From assembly GCF_011388215.1 (NCBI RefSeq), contig NZ_CP049989.1, positions 3,348,001 to 3,412,000 of the forward strand: DNA of 64,000 nt. The letters are read 5' to 3'. This document shows positions 32,185 through 45,283 of this stretch, one piece after another. The notes beneath the pieces are model-generated. The model was not told the origin of the DNA and searched no databases. It saw only the letters and a list, made by a program, of their open reading frames with translations. The first letter of the stretch is position 1, and the number at the start of each line of letters is the position of its first letter. A program made the translations under genes and the position numbers. This stretch comes from Hydrogenophaga crocea (GTDB taxonomy: Bacteria > Pseudomonadota > Gammaproteobacteria > Burkholderiales > Burkholderiaceae_C).

Positions 32185-33077
32185 AGGCCGGGCGCGCGGC
32201 GCTGTTGCTGGCCTGGCTGTGGCTGGCCGCCGCCGCGCTGGCGGGGGCGCAGGGCCTGCAGCCCGTGCCCGAGCTGCGCGCGCGCGCCATGGACTTCACG
32301 GGCACGCTCGACGCGCGGGCCCTGCAGGCGCTCGAGGTGCGCCTGGCGGCCTTCGAACAGGCACAGGGCACGCAGATCGTGGTGGTGCTCGTGGCCAGCA
32401 CCGCGCCCGAGGACATCGCCGACTACACGCAGCGCCTGGGCGACGCCTGGAAGATCGGGCGAGCGCAGGTGGGCGACGGTCTGCTGTTCGTGATCGCCAA
32501 GGACGACCGGCGCATGCGCATCGCGCCGGCCAAGGCGCTGGAAGGCGCGATACCCGACCTGCTCGCGCGCCGCATCCTTGACCAGGCGGTGGCGCCCGCG
32601 TTCCGCCAGGGCGACTGGGCCGGTGGCATCAACGCGGGCCTCACGCGCATCGAGGCCGCGGTGCGCGGCGAGGCCCTGCCCGAGCCCGCGGCGCCGGCCG
32701 CGCGCGAGGGCACCGGCGATCTGGAGGTGCCCTGGCTGTTTCTGGTGTTCGCCGTGCCCATGCTCGCGGGTTTCATGCGCCGCGCCTTCGGACGCGCGCT
32801 GGGCATTCCGCTCACGGGCGCGGCGGCCGGCCTGCTGGCCTGGGTCATCACCTCGGTGCTCTGGATCGCGATCGGTGCGGCCCTGATCGGCATGGTGCTG
32901 GCGGTGCTGGGGCGCTTCACCCCCGTGCAACTGCCAATGCCGGGCGGCCCGCGCGAGCGCGGCTGGGGTGGCGGGGGCGGCTGGGGGGGTGGCTGGGGCG
33001 GCGGTGGCCGCGGCGGCGGCTTTCGCTCCGGCGGGGGTGGCAACTTCGGCGGAGGCGGCGCCTCCGGCGGCTGGTGA
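32181..33077 (+). CDS. TPM-domain (YgcG-type) membrane protein
   Basis: 298 residues: signal peptide, TPM domain at about 35-160 (VRLAAFEQAQGTQIVVVLVA, GDAWKIGRAQVGDGLLFVIA, AKALEGAIPDLLARRILDQA), two helices at about 185-250, and a Gly/Trp-rich tail ending GGGGASGGW. TPM proteins with such tails are linked to envelope repair or photosystem turnover; in bacteria the function is unclear. Coupled to lemA. Confidence 0.88.
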   Translation: MKAGRAALLLAWLWLAAAALAGAQGLQPVPELRARAMDFTGTLDARALQALEVRLAAFEQAQGTQIVVVLVASTAPEDIADYTQRLGDAWKIGRAQVGDGLLFVIAKDDRRMRIAPAKALEGAIPDLLARRILDQAVAPAFRQGDWAGGINAGLTRIEAAVRGEALPEPAAPAAREGTGDLEVPWLFLVFAVPMLAGFMRRAFGRALGIPLTGAAAGLLAWVITSVLWIAIGAALIGMVLAVLGRFTPVQLPMPGGPRERGWGGGGGWGGGWGGGGRGGGFRSGGGGNFGGGGASGGW

Positions 33078-33087
33078 GGGCCCGCGC

Positions 33088-33615
33088 ATGAACCGCTGGT
33101 GGCGCTTGTTCCGGCACCGCTGGATGGACCCCGGCGACAGCCGCCGGGCCGTGCCCGACGACATGGCCGAGCGCCTGGCCGCGCGCGTGCGCGCGAGCGA
33201 AGCGCGGCACACGGGCGAGGTGCGCCTGCTGGTCGAGGCCGGCCTGCCCACGAGCTACGTGCTGCGCGTGCACAACGACGCGGCGCTGGCCGCGGTGGTG
33301 CGCGAGCGTGCGCTGGCCTGGTTCGGCCGCCTGCGGCTCTGGGACACCGAGCACAACAACGGCGTGCTGATCTACCTGCTGCTGGCCGAGAACGCCATCG
33401 AGTTCGTGGCCGATCGCGGGCTCGCGCGCCACGTGCCGCCCTCAGCCTGGCAGGCCATCGTGGACCGGTTGGGCACCCGGCTGCGCGCGGGCGAGGTCGA
33501 GGACGGGCTCACGCAGGCACTCGAAGAGGTATCGGCCCTGCTGGTGATGCACTGCCCCGCCGGGCCCGGGGTGCCCGCGCACAACGAGCTGCCCGACGAA
33601 GTGTTGCGGGTGTGA
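33088..33615 (+). CDS. Second TPM-domain protein
   Basis: 175 residues without signal or membrane segments: RHTGEVRLLVEAGLPTSYVL, RALAWFGRLRLWDTEHNNGV and LLAENAIEFVADRGLARHVP resemble the TPM core. It completes a LemA-TPM-TPM operon, 10 bases after the previous gene. A cytosolic partner of the membrane TPM protein is plausible. Confidence 0.82.
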   Translation: MNRWWRLFRHRWMDPGDSRRAVPDDMAERLAARVRASEARHTGEVRLLVEAGLPTSYVLRVHNDAALAAVVRERALAWFGRLRLWDTEHNNGVLIYLLLAENAIEFVADRGLARHVPPSAWQAIVDRLGTRLRAGEVEDGLTQALEEVSALLVMHCPAGPGVPAHNELPDEVLRV

Positions 33616-33625
33616 GTCCGCGGCC

Positions 33626-34195
33626 TCAGCCGCGGCCGCGCGGGAGGTTGGTGCGGTTGTTCATGACCACCTGCAACTCCTGCTGCAGCGCCTTGTTCAT
33701 CTGGGCGAAGGTCTTGAGCTTGCGCGTGGTTTCGCGCAGGCGATCGGCCAGGCGCTTGGAGATCGCGAGCAGCAGCCGCGCGCCCAGGCGCGGGTCTTCG
33801 CGCATCAGGCGCATGAGCGCCGTGCGCGAGAGCACCGCGGCGGCGATGTCGGTGTTGGCGGTGCAGGTGGCCGAGCGCGGCGCGCCGTCGAGCACGCCCA
33901 TTTCACCGATCAGGTGGCCCGGCCCCATGATGTTGACCACCATGTTCTCGTGCAGGCCCGGCAGTTCGCTCTCGACGGCGATGTCGCCCTCGAGCACGAG
34001 CAGCATGTAGTCGTTGCCTTTGACCTCACCTTCGTGGATCACGACCGTGCCGGCCTTGATCAGCTTGGGCCTCATGTAGCCCACGATCCGGGCGGCGTCC
34101 GCGATCGTGAGATCGGCCAGGGCCGTGGGCGTGACCAGCAGCCGGGCCGCCACTTCTTCGGGCGCGAGTTCGGGGCTGTCGAAAAGAGAAGACAT
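33626..34195 (-). CDS. Cyclic nucleotide-binding domain protein
   Basis: 189 residues with one cNMP-binding beta roll: GTVVIHEGEVKGNDYMLLVL, GPGHLIGEMGVLDGAPRSAT (the GE...R-SA phosphate cassette), then a helical C-terminus. There is no HTH, so it is not a Crp-type regulator by itself. It is convergent with the TPM operon and upstream of the ATP synthase terminator. Confidence 0.82.
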   Translation of the reverse strand: MSSLFDSPELAPEEVAARLLVTPTALADLTIADAARIVGYMRPKLIKAGTVVIHEGEVKGNDYMLLVLEGDIAVESELPGLHENMVVNIMGPGHLIGEMGVLDGAPRSATCTANTDIAAAVLSRTALMRLMREDPRLGARLLLAISKRLADRLRETTRKLKTFAQMNKALQQELQVVMNNRTNLPRGRG

Positions 34196-34257
34196 GGAAG
34201 CGCGGGGTCTGTCGGGCCATCATAGTGGCGGGCTATTGCCCTGACCAGACGGCACTC

Positions 34258-34285
34258 AAAAAAAAGACCGGCCTGCGGCCGGTCT
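34258..34285 (-). terminator. Intrinsic terminator of the atp operon
   Basis: On the minus strand GACCGGCC, loop GCA, GGCCGGTC is followed by eight T. It lies 24 bases after the atpC stop. Confidence 0.9.
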
Positions 34286-34308
34286 CTGGCGAAGGAATCC
34301 CGAGGGAA

Positions 34309-34725
34309 TCACTTCTTCTGGCGGTACTTGCGCAGCGCAGCGATCTGGGCCGCCATGACCGCGAGTTCGGACGTGGCCTTGGCCAGGTCCACATCGCTCT
34401 TGGCGTTCTTCACGGCTTCCTCGGCCTGCTTGCGCGCTTCGGTGGCCTTGGCCTCGTCGAGGTCCTTGCCGCGGATGGCGGTGTCGGACAGCACGGTGAT
34501 GGCGTCGGGCTGCACCTCGAGGATGCCGCCGGCCACGAAGACGAACTCCTCGCCGCCGTCGGCTTTTTCGATGCGCACCGCACCCGGCTTGATGCGGGTG
34601 ATCAGCGGGATGTGGCCGGGCAGGATGCCGAGCTCACCCGCCTCGCCCGGCAGGGCGACGAATTTGGCCTCGCCCGAGAAGATGGACTCCTCGGCGCTGA
34701 CCACGTCGACGTGGATGGTGCTCAT
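34309..34725 (-). CDS. atpC: ATP synthase F1 epsilon subunit
   Basis: 138 residues; beta-sandwich with [20 protein letters not shown] and [12 protein letters not shown], then the helical hairpin ending RKYRQKK. Part of the central stalk; it inhibits ATP hydrolysis. Last gene of the operon. Confidence 0.96.
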   Translation of the reverse strand: MSTIHVDVVSAEESIFSGEAKFVALPGEAGELGILPGHIPLITRIKPGAVRIEKADGGEEFVFVAGGILEVQPDAITVLSDTAIRGKDLDEAKATEARKQAEEAVKNAKSDVDLAKATSELAVMAAQIAALRKYRQKK

Positions 34726-34749
34726 GGTGGTTCCTCAGGCTGTGGGCGA

Positions 34750-37070
<2,321 letters not shown>

Positions 37071-37098
37071 CGCTGCTCCTGGTTGGGTCCTGGGGCGC

Positions 37099-38655
37099 TC
37101 AGTACGTGCCGGTCTTCTTGAACTCGGCGATGGCGGCCGACAGCTGGGCTTCGGCGTCCTTGTCCATGGCCTTGTCGTTCTGCAGCTTGGTCAGCAGCGC
37201 GGCGTGCTTGTCCTTCAGGTGGGCGTGCAGGGCCGACTCGAAAGCCAGCACCTTCTTGACGTCCACGTCGTCGAGGAAGCCCTTGTTCACCGCGAACAGC
37301 GTGGCCGCCATCAGGCTGATGGGCAGCGGGCTGTACTGGGCCTGCTTGAGCAGTTCGGTCACGCGGGCACCGCGGTCGAGCTGCTTGCGGGTGGCTTCGT
37401 CGAGGTCGGAGGCGAACTGCGCGAAGGCCGCGAGTTCGCGGTACTGCGCGAGGTCGGTACGGATACCGCCCGACAGGCCCTTGATCAGCTTGGTCTGGGC
37501 CGCACCACCCACGCGCGACACCGAGATACCGGCGTTGATGGCGGGACGGATACCGGCGTTGAACAGGCTGGTTTCCAGGAAGATCTGGCCGTCGGTGATC
37601 GAGATCACGTTGGTCGGCACGAAGGCGGACACGTCACCGGCCTGCGTTTCGATGATGGGCAGCGCGGTCAGCGAACCGGTCTTGCCCTTGACTTCACCCT
37701 TGGTGAAGGCTTCGACGTAGTCGGCGTTCACGCGGGCCGCGCGCTCGAGCAGGCGGCTGTGCAGGTAGAACACGTCGCCGGGGTAGGCTTCGCGGCCCGG
37801 CGGGCGGCGCAGCAGCAGCGAAACCTGGCGGTAGGCCACGGCCTGCTTGGACAGGTCGTCGTACACGATCAGGGCGTCCTGGCCGCGGTCGCGGAAGTAC
37901 TCACCCATGGTGCAGCCCGAGTAGGCCGACAGGTACTGCATGGCGGCCGACTCGGAGGCCGAGGCGGCGACCACGATGGTGTATTCCATCGCGCCGGCCT
38001 GCTCCAGGGCACGCACCACGTTCTTGATCGACGACGCCTTCTGGCCGATGGCGACGTAGATGCAGGTCATGTTCTGACCCTTCTGGTTGATGATCGCGTC
38101 GATCGCCACCGCGGTCTTGCCGGTCTGGCGGTCACCGATGATCAGCTCGCGCTGACCACGGCCCACGGGCACCATCGAGTCGATCGACTTCAGGCCGGTC
38201 TGCACCGGCTGGTCCACCGACTGGCGCGCGATCACGCCCGGGGCGACCTTCTCGATCACGTCGGTGAGCTTGGCGTTCACCGGGCCCTTGCCGTCGATGG
38301 GCTGGCCCAGGGCGTTGACCACGCGGCCCACGAGTTCGGGGCCCACCGGCACTTCCAGGATGCGGCCCGTGCACTTGACGGTGTCGCCTTCGGAGATGTG
38401 CTCGTACTCACCCAGCACCACGGCGCCGACGGAGTCGCGCTCGAGGTTGAGCGCGAGGCCGAACGAGGGCACGCCGTCCTTGTTGGCGGGGAACTCGAGC
38501 ATTTCGCCCTGCATCACGTCCGACAGGCCGTGCACGCGGACGATACCGTCGGTGACCGACACCACGGTGCCCTGGTTGCGCACGTCGGCATTGGCGGCCA
38601 GACCCTCGATGCGCGACTTGATCAGTTCGGAGATTTCGGCGGGATTGAGTTGCAT
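37099..38655 (-). CDS. atpA: ATP synthase F1 alpha subunit
   Basis: 518 residues. P-loop GDRQTGKT at 174-181, [20 protein letters not shown], and the arginine finger in [13 protein letters not shown]. It is the non-catalytic nucleotide-binding subunit of F1. Normal length. Confidence 0.98.
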   Translation of the reverse strand: MQLNPAEISELIKSRIEGLAANADVRNQGTVVSVTDGIVRVHGLSDVMQGEMLEFPANKDGVPSFGLALNLERDSVGAVVLGEYEHISEGDTVKCTGRILEVPVGPELVGRVVNALGQPIDGKGPVNAKLTDVIEKVAPGVIARQSVDQPVQTGLKSIDSMVPVGRGQRELIIGDRQTGKTAVAIDAIINQKGQNMTCIYVAIGQKASSIKNVVRALEQAGAMEYTIVVAASASESAAMQYLSAYSGCTMGEYFRDRGQDALIVYDDLSKQAVAYRQVSLLLRRPPGREAYPGDVFYLHSRLLERAARVNADYVEAFTKGEVKGKTGSLTALPIIETQAGDVSAFVPTNVISITDGQIFLETSLFNAGIRPAINAGISVSRVGGAAQTKLIKGLSGGIRTDLAQYRELAAFAQFASDLDEATRKQLDRGARVTELLKQAQYSPLPISLMAATLFAVNKGFLDDVDVKKVLAFESALHAHLKDKHAALLTKLQNDKAMDKDAEAQLSAAIAEFKKTGTY

Positions 38656-38708
38656 GACTCTTTCCTTCTTTCGTTAATGGGTATGCGGCGCGGGGCGGGT
38701 CAGGGCCA

Positions 38709-39239
38709 TCAGGCCGTGAGGGCCACTTTCATCTGTTCCAGGCGGGCCTTGACGGAGGTGTCGAGCACCTCGTCGCCGACCACCACGCGAATGCCGCCAA
38801 TCAGCTCAGGCTGCAGTTCGACCTGCAGGTTGAGCTGGCGGCCAAAGCGCTTTTCGAGCGCGGTCGAGAGCTCGGCCAGGGCCGCAGGCTCGATCGCGAA
38901 GGCGCTGTAGACGGTGGCGTCGGACGTGCCCTGGCGGGCGTTCTTGAGCGCGCGGAACTGGGCGGCGATCTCGGGCAGCGCGGCGAGGCGGCCATTGTCG
39001 ATGACGGTGCGCAGGAAGTTCTGGCCGGCGGTCGGCAGCGGGCTCTTGAGCACACCGGCGATCAGGTCGAACACCTGCTGCGGGGTCACCTTGGGGCTGT
39101 CGGCAAACTGCTGGAGCTGGGCGTCAGCGGCCACGGCGGCCACGGCGTCCAGCCAGGCCGCCGCACCGGCGGCATCCTGGCCACACGCCTTGAACAAGGC
39201 TTCCGCGTACGGGCGGGCGATGGTGGCGATTTCGGCCAT
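38709..39239 (-). CDS. atpH: ATP synthase F1 delta subunit
   Basis: 176 residues; N-terminal six-helix domain starting [13 protein letters not shown] and a C-terminal segment [20 protein letters not shown] that is the family signature. It links F1 to the peripheral stalk. Confidence 0.96.
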   Translation of the reverse strand: MAEIATIARPYAEALFKACGQDAAGAAAWLDAVAAVAADAQLQQFADSPKVTPQQVFDLIAGVLKSPLPTAGQNFLRTVIDNGRLAALPEIAAQFRALKNARQGTSDATVYSAFAIEPAALAELSTALEKRFGRQLNLQVELQPELIGGIRVVVGDEVLDTSVKARLEQMKVALTA

Positions 39240-39265
39240 GTCGTCGTTCCTGTGCGTGCGCTCGA

Positions 39266-39736
39266 TCAGAGCTCGGTCTTGAGGCGGTTGAGCAGGTCGG
39301 CGTGAACGCCGGCGTTGACTTCCTTGCGCAGGATCTGCTCGGCGCCCTTGACGGCCAGCACGGCGACCTGCTCACGCAGGGCTTCGCGGGCCTTGATCAC
39401 CTGCTGCTCGGCTTCCTGGCGCGCGGCGGCCACGATCTTGGCGGCTTCGTCGTTGGCGCGGGCTTTCGCCTCTTCGATCAGGGCCTGGGCGCGGCGCTCG
39501 GCGTCGGCCAGGCGGGTGGCGGACTCGTTGCGCGACTGGCTCAGCTCGGCCTCGACGCGCTGGTTGGCGGCGGCGAGTTCGGTCTTGGCTTTCTCGGAAG
39601 CGGCCAGACCTTCGGAAATCTTCAATGCGCGCTCGTCAAGCGCTTTTGCGATCGGCGGCCAGATGAACTTCATCGTGAACCAGATCAGGATCGCGAAGAC
39701 GAGGGCCTGCGCAAAGAGGGTTGCATTGATGTTCAT
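39266..39736 (-). CDS. atpF: ATP synthase Fo subunit b
   Basis: 156 residues; membrane helix [20 protein letters not shown] followed by a long charged Ala/Glu-rich helix forming the peripheral stalk dimer. [10 protein letters not shown] marks the family. Normal length. Confidence 0.96.
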   Translation of the reverse strand: MNINATLFAQALVFAILIWFTMKFIWPPIAKALDERALKISEGLAASEKAKTELAAANQRVEAELSQSRNESATRLADAERRAQALIEEAKARANDEAAKIVAAARQEAEQQVIKAREALREQVAVLAVKGAEQILRKEVNAGVHADLLNRLKTEL

Positions 39737-39860
39737 CGCAACGCCTTTCTGTGTGGACTAAGGTGAAAACACACCGGCGGCCCGGCGGAGCGGCAGAACG
39801 GCGCAAGGGGACGACCCGGGCCTCGAACTGCCGCGCCCGCACGGGCGCCGACCAACCGAA

Positions 39861-40160
<300 letters not shown>

Positions 40161-40188
40161 TTACCCGAGCGCGTCCAGGACGGTCGCG

Positions 40189-41055
40189 TCAGTGAGCGTC
40201 ATGCGCCTGCCCCAGATAAATGAGGGCCAGCATCATGAAGATGAACGCCTGCAGGACGATGACCAGAATGTGGAACAGCGTCCAGATCGTGCCGGCGATC
40301 AGGTGTCCGACGAAGAAGAGTCCACCGCCGAGCGAGAGGGATGCATAAGCCCCCAGCAGCGCGATCAGCATGAACACCAGCTCACCCGCGAACATGTTGC
40401 CAAACAACCGCATGCCGTGCGAAACCGTCTTCGCCACGAACTCGATCATTTGCATCAGGAAGTTGACCACGCCCAGCAGCAGCGCCCACACGGGGTTCTT
40501 GCTGGTGCCGAAGGGGGCGGTCACCAATTCGTGCGTCCAGCCGCCCAGGCCTTTGATCTTGATGTTGTAGACCAGGCAGAGCACGAGGACGGAGAAAGAC
40601 AGGCCGAGGGTGGTGGACAGGTCAGCGGTGGGCACCACGCGCAGGTAGTCCTTGAAGCCCAGGGCGGGACCAGCGCTGTGCCAGATGCTGGGCAGCAGGT
40701 CCACGGGAATCATGTCCATGAAGTTCATCAGGAAGATCCAGACGAACACGGCCAGGGCCATGGGCGCGATGAGCTTGCGGCTGGTGGCGTTGTGGATCAC
40801 GGCCTTGGCCTGGTTGTCCACCATTTCCACGAGGATCTCGACCGCGGCCTGGAAGCGGCCCGGCACGCCCGAAGTGGCCTTGCGCGCGCACAGCCAGAAC
40901 ACGAAGCACATCAGCAGACCCAGCAGGCTGCTGACCACAACCGAGTCCACGTTGAGCACGGAGAAGTCGACGATCGACTCCTGCTTCTTGTTCGTCAGGT
41001 GAACGAGGTGGTGGCGGATGTATTCGCCGGGGGTCAGAGTGCCTTCAGCAGCCAT
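40189..41055 (-). CDS. atpB: ATP synthase Fo subunit a
   Basis: 288 residues, five or six helices; the essential Arg lies in SHGMRLFGNMFAGELVFMLI, next to the proton half-channels. It forms the stator facing the c-ring. First structural gene after atpI. Confidence 0.97.
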   Translation of the reverse strand: MAAEGTLTPGEYIRHHLVHLTNKKQESIVDFSVLNVDSVVVSSLLGLLMCFVFWLCARKATSGVPGRFQAAVEILVEMVDNQAKAVIHNATSRKLIAPMALAVFVWIFLMNFMDMIPVDLLPSIWHSAGPALGFKDYLRVVPTADLSTTLGLSFSVLVLCLVYNIKIKGLGGWTHELVTAPFGTSKNPVWALLLGVVNFLMQMIEFVAKTVSHGMRLFGNMFAGELVFMLIALLGAYASLSLGGGLFFVGHLIAGTIWTLFHILVIVLQAFIFMMLALIYLGQAHDAH

Positions 41056-41079
41056 TTGTGTGCACCAATGCGCGGAGCG

Positions 41080-41595
41080 TCAACCGTTTTTGACCGGCCT
41101 GCGGGTCTGGAGCAGAAACCCAAACCAGAAGACCTTGAGAACCAACACCATCCCGATCAGCAAGCCCATCCAGTTCGGCTCGGGCAGGATCCACACCGCG
41201 GCGGCCAGCATGGCCACCGACAGCAGAACCTTGACACCTTCCCAGAACAGGAAGCCGGCGAAAGCAGCCTGCGCAAAGCCCGACAACAGCCGGGACAAGG
41301 CGCTGGAGGTCAACCCGTAGGCCATCAAGGCCGAGGGAAGCGCCACCGCTGCCGCACCGTAGAGGACCGAGACCGCCAGCGGCACCGACCGCGACAGCAG
41401 CCAGGCAAGCACAGCGGCCAGCAGCCCCACGAGCCACTGCACCCCAACCAGCCGCCAGGGCGAGAGCACCGGCTGACTGGCCCGCCACTGCCGCGCCTCT
41501 TCGCGCGTCAGCGGCTTGAATTCGGGTTCTTGCGCCCCATCTCCGTGGTCATCGGTCCAGCGCGGTGTCGGCTTGGCTTGCAGCATGGTCGACAT
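41080..41595 (-). CDS. atpI: AtpI-like ATP synthase assembly protein
   Basis: 171 residues: a hydrophilic 40-residue head and four helices ending WFGFLLQTRRPVKNG. AtpI proteins help c-ring assembly. The start could be at 41586 (MLQ) instead of 41595. First gene of the operon. Confidence 0.85.
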   Translation of the reverse strand: MSTMLQAKPTPRWTDDHGDGAQEPEFKPLTREEARQWRASQPVLSPWRLVGVQWLVGLLAAVLAWLLSRSVPLAVSVLYGAAAVALPSALMAYGLTSSALSRLLSGFAQAAFAGFLFWEGVKVLLSVAMLAAAVWILPEPNWMGLLIGMVLVLKVFWFGFLLQTRRPVKNG

Positions 41596-41643
41596 CGCGG
41601 TTGACAGACAAATGACAGGTGGGTCCGAGTCGCAAAGCCATTG

Positions 41644-41674
41644 ATTATACGTAGAAACCCCATGACACCGTCAA
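41644..41674 (-). promoter_or_regulatory. Promoter of the atp operon
   Basis: On the minus strand TTGACG (41674-41669), a 19-base spacer and a perfect TATAAT (41649-41644), 48 bases upstream of atpI. The spacer is long but within range. It lies in the divergent gap with the transaminase gene. Confidence 0.65.
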
Positions 41675-41726
41675 GGTGCCGGGCCTCGTCACGCCCTCGG
41701 TATACCCCGCGGCCGATAATCCCGCC

Positions 41727-42605
41727 ATGACCTCCCCGTTCCTGCCCGATGCGCTGTGTTTCCTCGATGGAAGCTACGGCCCGGTCAAGGACGCGCGCAT
41801 CAGCCCGCTCGACCGCGGCTTCATCTTCGGCGACGGCGTCTACGAAGTGCTGCCGGCCTACGGAGGCCGCATCTTCCGCTTCGACGAACACATGGCGCGG
41901 CTTGAGCGGTCGCTGCAGGAGCTGCGCATTCCCAACCCGCACACGCGCGAGCAATGGCTGGCGATCGCGCGCCGCCTCATTGCCGACCGGCAGGCCGCGG
42001 GCGCGGCGAACCAGCTCGTGTACCTGCAGGTCACGCGCGGCGTCGCGGTGCGTGACCACGTGATGCCCGATGGCCTGGTGCCCACCGTGTTCGCCCTGGC
42101 CAGCGAGATGAAACAACCGGGCGCCGGACAGCGCGCCGAAGGCGTGGTCTGCGTGACGGCCGACGACTTCCGCTGGCGCAAGGCCCACATCAAGAGCACG
42201 AGCCTGCTCGGCTCGGTGCTGGCGCGCCAGATCAGCGCCGACGTGGGCGCCACCGAAACGGTGATGTTCCGCGACGGCTTCCTGAGCGAGGCCGCGTCGA
42301 GCAACGTGTGGGTCGTGAAGAACGGCGCCGTGCTGGGCACGCCCAGGGACGAGCTCGTGCTCGAAGGCATCCGCTACGGACTGATCGAATCGATCTGCCG
42401 CGACGAAGGCATTCCGTTCGAGCTGCGCCGCGTGGCGCGCGAGGAGGTCTTCGCCGCCGACGAGCTGCTGCTGTCCTCGGCCACCAAGGAGGTGCTGCCG
42501 GTCACGCGCCTCGATGGCCGTCCCGTGGGCAGCGGCCGCCCCGGGCCCGTGGGCGCGAGGCTGCACGCGGCCTACCAACGCGCCATCGCCGCGCAATCCA
42601 TCTGA
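41727..42605 (+). CDS. dat: D-amino-acid transaminase
   Basis: 292 residues, class IV PLP fold: SPLDRGFIFGDGVYEVLPAY, the PLP lysine K156 in RKAHIKSTSLLG, and SEAASSNVWVVKNGAVLGTP. It interconverts D-amino acids with 2-oxo acids, feeding D-Ala/D-Glu for the cell wall. Separation from branched-chain or 4-amino-4-deoxychorismate enzymes rests on HIKS and overall pattern. Upstream of DUF493 and lipB. Confidence 0.85.
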   Translation: MTSPFLPDALCFLDGSYGPVKDARISPLDRGFIFGDGVYEVLPAYGGRIFRFDEHMARLERSLQELRIPNPHTREQWLAIARRLIADRQAAGAANQLVYLQVTRGVAVRDHVMPDGLVPTVFALASEMKQPGAGQRAEGVVCVTADDFRWRKAHIKSTSLLGSVLARQISADVGATETVMFRDGFLSEAASSNVWVVKNGAVLGTPRDELVLEGIRYGLIESICRDEGIPFELRRVAREEVFAADELLLSSATKEVLPVTRLDGRPVGSGRPGPVGARLHAAYQRAIAAQSI

Positions 42606-42613
42606 GCACCGCC

Positions 42614-42898
42614 ATGAACACGCCGCCCGACATCCCACCCGAGCAGTCGCTCATCACCTATCCCACGCACTTCCCCATCAAAGTCATGGGCGAGAACGTG
42701 GAGGGCTTCGCCGAGGCCATCGTCGAGGTGGTGCGCAACTTCGATCCTTCGTTCGACGCCAGCACGCTCGAGCGCCGCCCGAGCAAGGCCGGCAACTACA
42801 TGGGCCTCACGGTGGCCGTGTTCGTCACCAGCCGCGACCAGCTCGATGAGGTCTACCGCACGCTGACCACGCACCCGCTGGTCAAGGTCGTGCTCTGA
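42614..42898 (+). CDS. DUF493 (YbeD) family protein
   Basis: 94 residues; [20 protein letters not shown] and [20 protein letters not shown] match YbeD, an ACT-like small fold with an unclear, possibly lipoate-related regulatory role. It sits between the transaminase and lipB as in many betaproteobacteria. Confidence 0.88.
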   Translation: MNTPPDIPPEQSLITYPTHFPIKVMGENVEGFAEAIVEVVRNFDPSFDASTLERRPSKAGNYMGLTVAVFVTSRDQLDEVYRTLTTHPLVKVVL

Positions 42899-42905
42899 GC
42901 CGGCC

Positions 42906-43598
42906 ATGCAGCTGCGCTGGCTCGGCCGGGTCGACTACCGGCCCACCTACGAGGCGATGCAGGCCTTCACCGCCGCGCGCGGCCCCGACACCCCCGACGA
43001 GCTCTGGGTTTGCGAGCACCCGCCGGTCTTCACGCAAGGCCTCGCGGGCCGCGAAGACCACCTGCTCGCGCCGGGCGACATCGAGGTGGTGGCCACCAAC
43101 CGCGGCGGCCAGGTCACCTACCACGGCCCCGGGCAGGTGGTGGCCTATCCGCTGATCGATCTGCAGCGCGCGGGCTACTACGTGAAGGAGTACGTCTACC
43201 GCATCGAAGACGCGGTGATCCGCACGCTCGACCGCTTCGGCGTCACGGGCCACCGGGTGGCGGGCGCGCCGGGCATCTATGTGCGCCTCGAGGACCCGGG
43301 CAGCCATGCCCGTCTGCCCCAGGCCCCCGCGCGGCGCGAGCCCGGCAGCCCCGCGCCCGAGCCCGATTTCAAGGGCCTGGGCAAGATCGCCGCGCTCGGC
43401 ATCAAGGTGAGCCGCCACTGCACCTACCACGGCGTGGCGCTCAACGTGGCCATGGACCTGCAACCCTTCCGCCGCATCAACCCCTGCGGCTACGTGGGCC
43501 TCGAAACGGTCGACCTTTCTACAATCGGCGTCCCTGTTGCCTGGGACGAAGCGGCCCGCGTGCTGAGCGAACAGCTCATCGCCCGCCTCACGCCCTGA
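42906..43598 (+). CDS. lipB: Octanoyl-[ACP]:protein N-octanoyltransferase LipB
   Basis: 230 residues. [40 protein letters not shown] with the catalytic Lys, and NPCGYVGLE with the nucleophilic Cys. It transfers octanoate from ACP to lipoyl domains. It contains an insertion at about 128-152 ([20 protein letters not shown]), typical of this lineage. 7 bases after DUF493. Confidence 0.95.
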   Translation: MQLRWLGRVDYRPTYEAMQAFTAARGPDTPDELWVCEHPPVFTQGLAGREDHLLAPGDIEVVATNRGGQVTYHGPGQVVAYPLIDLQRAGYYVKEYVYRIEDAVIRTLDRFGVTGHRVAGAPGIYVRLEDPGSHARLPQAPARREPGSPAPEPDFKGLGKIAALGIKVSRHCTYHGVALNVAMDLQPFRRINPCGYVGLETVDLSTIGVPVAWDEAARVLSEQLIARLTP

Positions 43599-43613
43599 CC
43601 TCCCCCGCCCGCC

Positions 43614-44573
43614 ATGAGCACCACCTACGACCCCACCGCCAAGCAGAAGAGCCAGGCCAAGACCGCGCGCATCCCGATCAAGATCGTGCCGGCCGAAACG
43701 CTCAAGAAGCCCGAGTGGATCCGCGTCAAGGCGGGCAGCCCCACGACGCGTTTCTACGAGATCAAGGACATCCTGCGCGCGAACAAGCTCGTGACGGTGT
43801 GCGAAGAGGCGAGCTGCCCCAACATCGGCGAGTGCTTCGGCAAGGGCACGGCCACCTTCATGATCATGGGCGACAAGTGCACGCGCCGCTGCCCGTTCTG
43901 CGACGTGGGCCACGGCCGCCCCGATCCGCTCGACGCCGACGAGCCCATGAACCTCGCGAAGACCATCGCGCAGCTCAAGCTCAAGTACGTGGTGATCACC
44001 AGCGTGGACCGCGACGACCTGCGCGACGGCGGCGCGGGCCATTTCGTCGAGTGCATCCGCCAGACGCGCGCGCTCTCGCCCGAGACCACCATCGAGGTTC
44101 TGGTGCCCGACTTCCGCGGCCGCGACGACCGCGCGCTCGAGATCCTCAAGGCCGCGCCGCCCGACGTGATGAACCACAACCTCGAGACCGTGCCGCGCCT
44201 GTACAAGGAAGCGCGCCCGGGCTCGGACTACGCGTTCAGCCTGAACCTGCTCAAGAAGTTCAAGGCGCTGTTCCCGCACGTGCCCACCAAGAGCGGGATC
44301 ATGGTCGGCCTGGGCGAAACCGACGAAGAGATCCTGCAGGTCATGCAGGACATGCGCGCGCATGGCATCGACATGCTCACCATCGGCCAGTACCTCTCGC
44401 CCAGCGGCCACCACCTGCCGGTGCGCCGCTACGTGCACCCCGACACCTTCAAGATGTTCGAAGCCAAGGCCTACGAAATGGGCTTCACCCACGCCGCCGT
44501 GGGCGCCATGGTGCGCAGCAGCTACCACGCCGACCAGCAGGCGCATGGCGTGCTGGAAGCGCTGGCCAAGTGA
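43614..44573 (+). CDS. lipA: Lipoyl synthase LipA
   Basis: 319 residues. Auxiliary cluster ligands C63, C68 and C74 ([12 protein letters not shown]), radical-SAM cluster C89-x3-C93-x2-C96 (CTRRCPFC), and a C-terminal RSSYHAD that supplies the Ser ligand. It inserts sulfur into octanoyl groups made by LipB. All residues present. Confidence 0.97.
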   Translation: MSTTYDPTAKQKSQAKTARIPIKIVPAETLKKPEWIRVKAGSPTTRFYEIKDILRANKLVTVCEEASCPNIGECFGKGTATFMIMGDKCTRRCPFCDVGHGRPDPLDADEPMNLAKTIAQLKLKYVVITSVDRDDLRDGGAGHFVECIRQTRALSPETTIEVLVPDFRGRDDRALEILKAAPPDVMNHNLETVPRLYKEARPGSDYAFSLNLLKKFKALFPHVPTKSGIMVGLGETDEEILQVMQDMRAHGIDMLTIGQYLSPSGHHLPVRRYVHPDTFKMFEAKAYEMGFTHAAVGAMVRSSYHADQQAHGVLEALAK

Positions 44574-44574
44574 C

Positions 44575-45276
44575 ATGGGCGGCGGTGCGCACGACCACCT
44601 GAGCGTGCGCGCCTACGGCGCCTCGCCCGGCAGCCACGAGCACGACCACTTCCAGGTCCTCGTCGGGCTCGAAGGCGTGCTCGAGCTCGAGGTGGAAGGC
44701 CGTGGCCGGCGGCTCGCGCAAGGCCAGGGCTGCGTGATCGCCCCGGGCGATCGACACGACTTCGAAGGCCGCGGCGCAACGCGCTGCCTCGTGCTCGACT
44801 CGCACAACCCCGACTGGGCGCGCGCCACCCCCACGCCGGCGCCGGGCGTGTCGGCGCTGGCGCGCTACCTCGCCGAAGCCATCGCCACGCCCCTGCCGCG
44901 CGCGCGCCGGCTCGGCGCCGACCTGCTGCTCGAGGCCTGGTCGCGGCCCGACGCCAGGACCACCGCCCCCGCGCCGCGCGTGCGGCGCACGATCGATTGG
45001 ACCGCTTTGAGCGCCTGGCTCGCCCACCGCCTGGACGCTCCGCTCAGCGTGGCCGACCTCGCACAGCGGGTCCACCTGAGCCCCTCGCAATTCACCGCGC
45101 GCTGCCAGGCCGAGCAGGGACACAGCCCCATGCAATGGCTGCGCCGCCAGCGCCTGGCCCAGGCGCGCGCCTGGCGGGCCGACGGCCTCAGCGTGGCCGA
45201 CGCAGCCCGGCGCGCGGGCTACCGCTCGCCCTCGGCGCTCACGGCCGCGCTGCGCCGCGCGACGTCCGGCCGCTGA
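44575..45276 (+). CDS. AraC-family regulator with cupin sensor
   Basis: 233 residues: N-terminal cupin with SHEHDHFQVLVGLEGVLELE and CVIAPGDRHDFEG, and a C-terminal AraC double HTH (APLSVADLAQRVHLSPSQFT, SVADAARRAGYRSPSALTAA). The start at 44575 is 1 base after the lipA stop. Tandem direct repeats follow the gene before the DMT transporter, which it most likely controls. The ligand is unknown. Confidence 0.85.
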   Translation: MGGGAHDHLSVRAYGASPGSHEHDHFQVLVGLEGVLELEVEGRGRRLAQGQGCVIAPGDRHDFEGRGATRCLVLDSHNPDWARATPTPAPGVSALARYLAEAIATPLPRARRLGADLLLEAWSRPDARTTAPAPRVRRTIDWTALSAWLAHRLDAPLSVADLAQRVHLSPSQFTARCQAEQGHSPMQWLRRQRLAQARAWRADGLSVADAARRAGYRSPSALTAALRRATSGR

Positions 45277-45283
45277 CACCCGC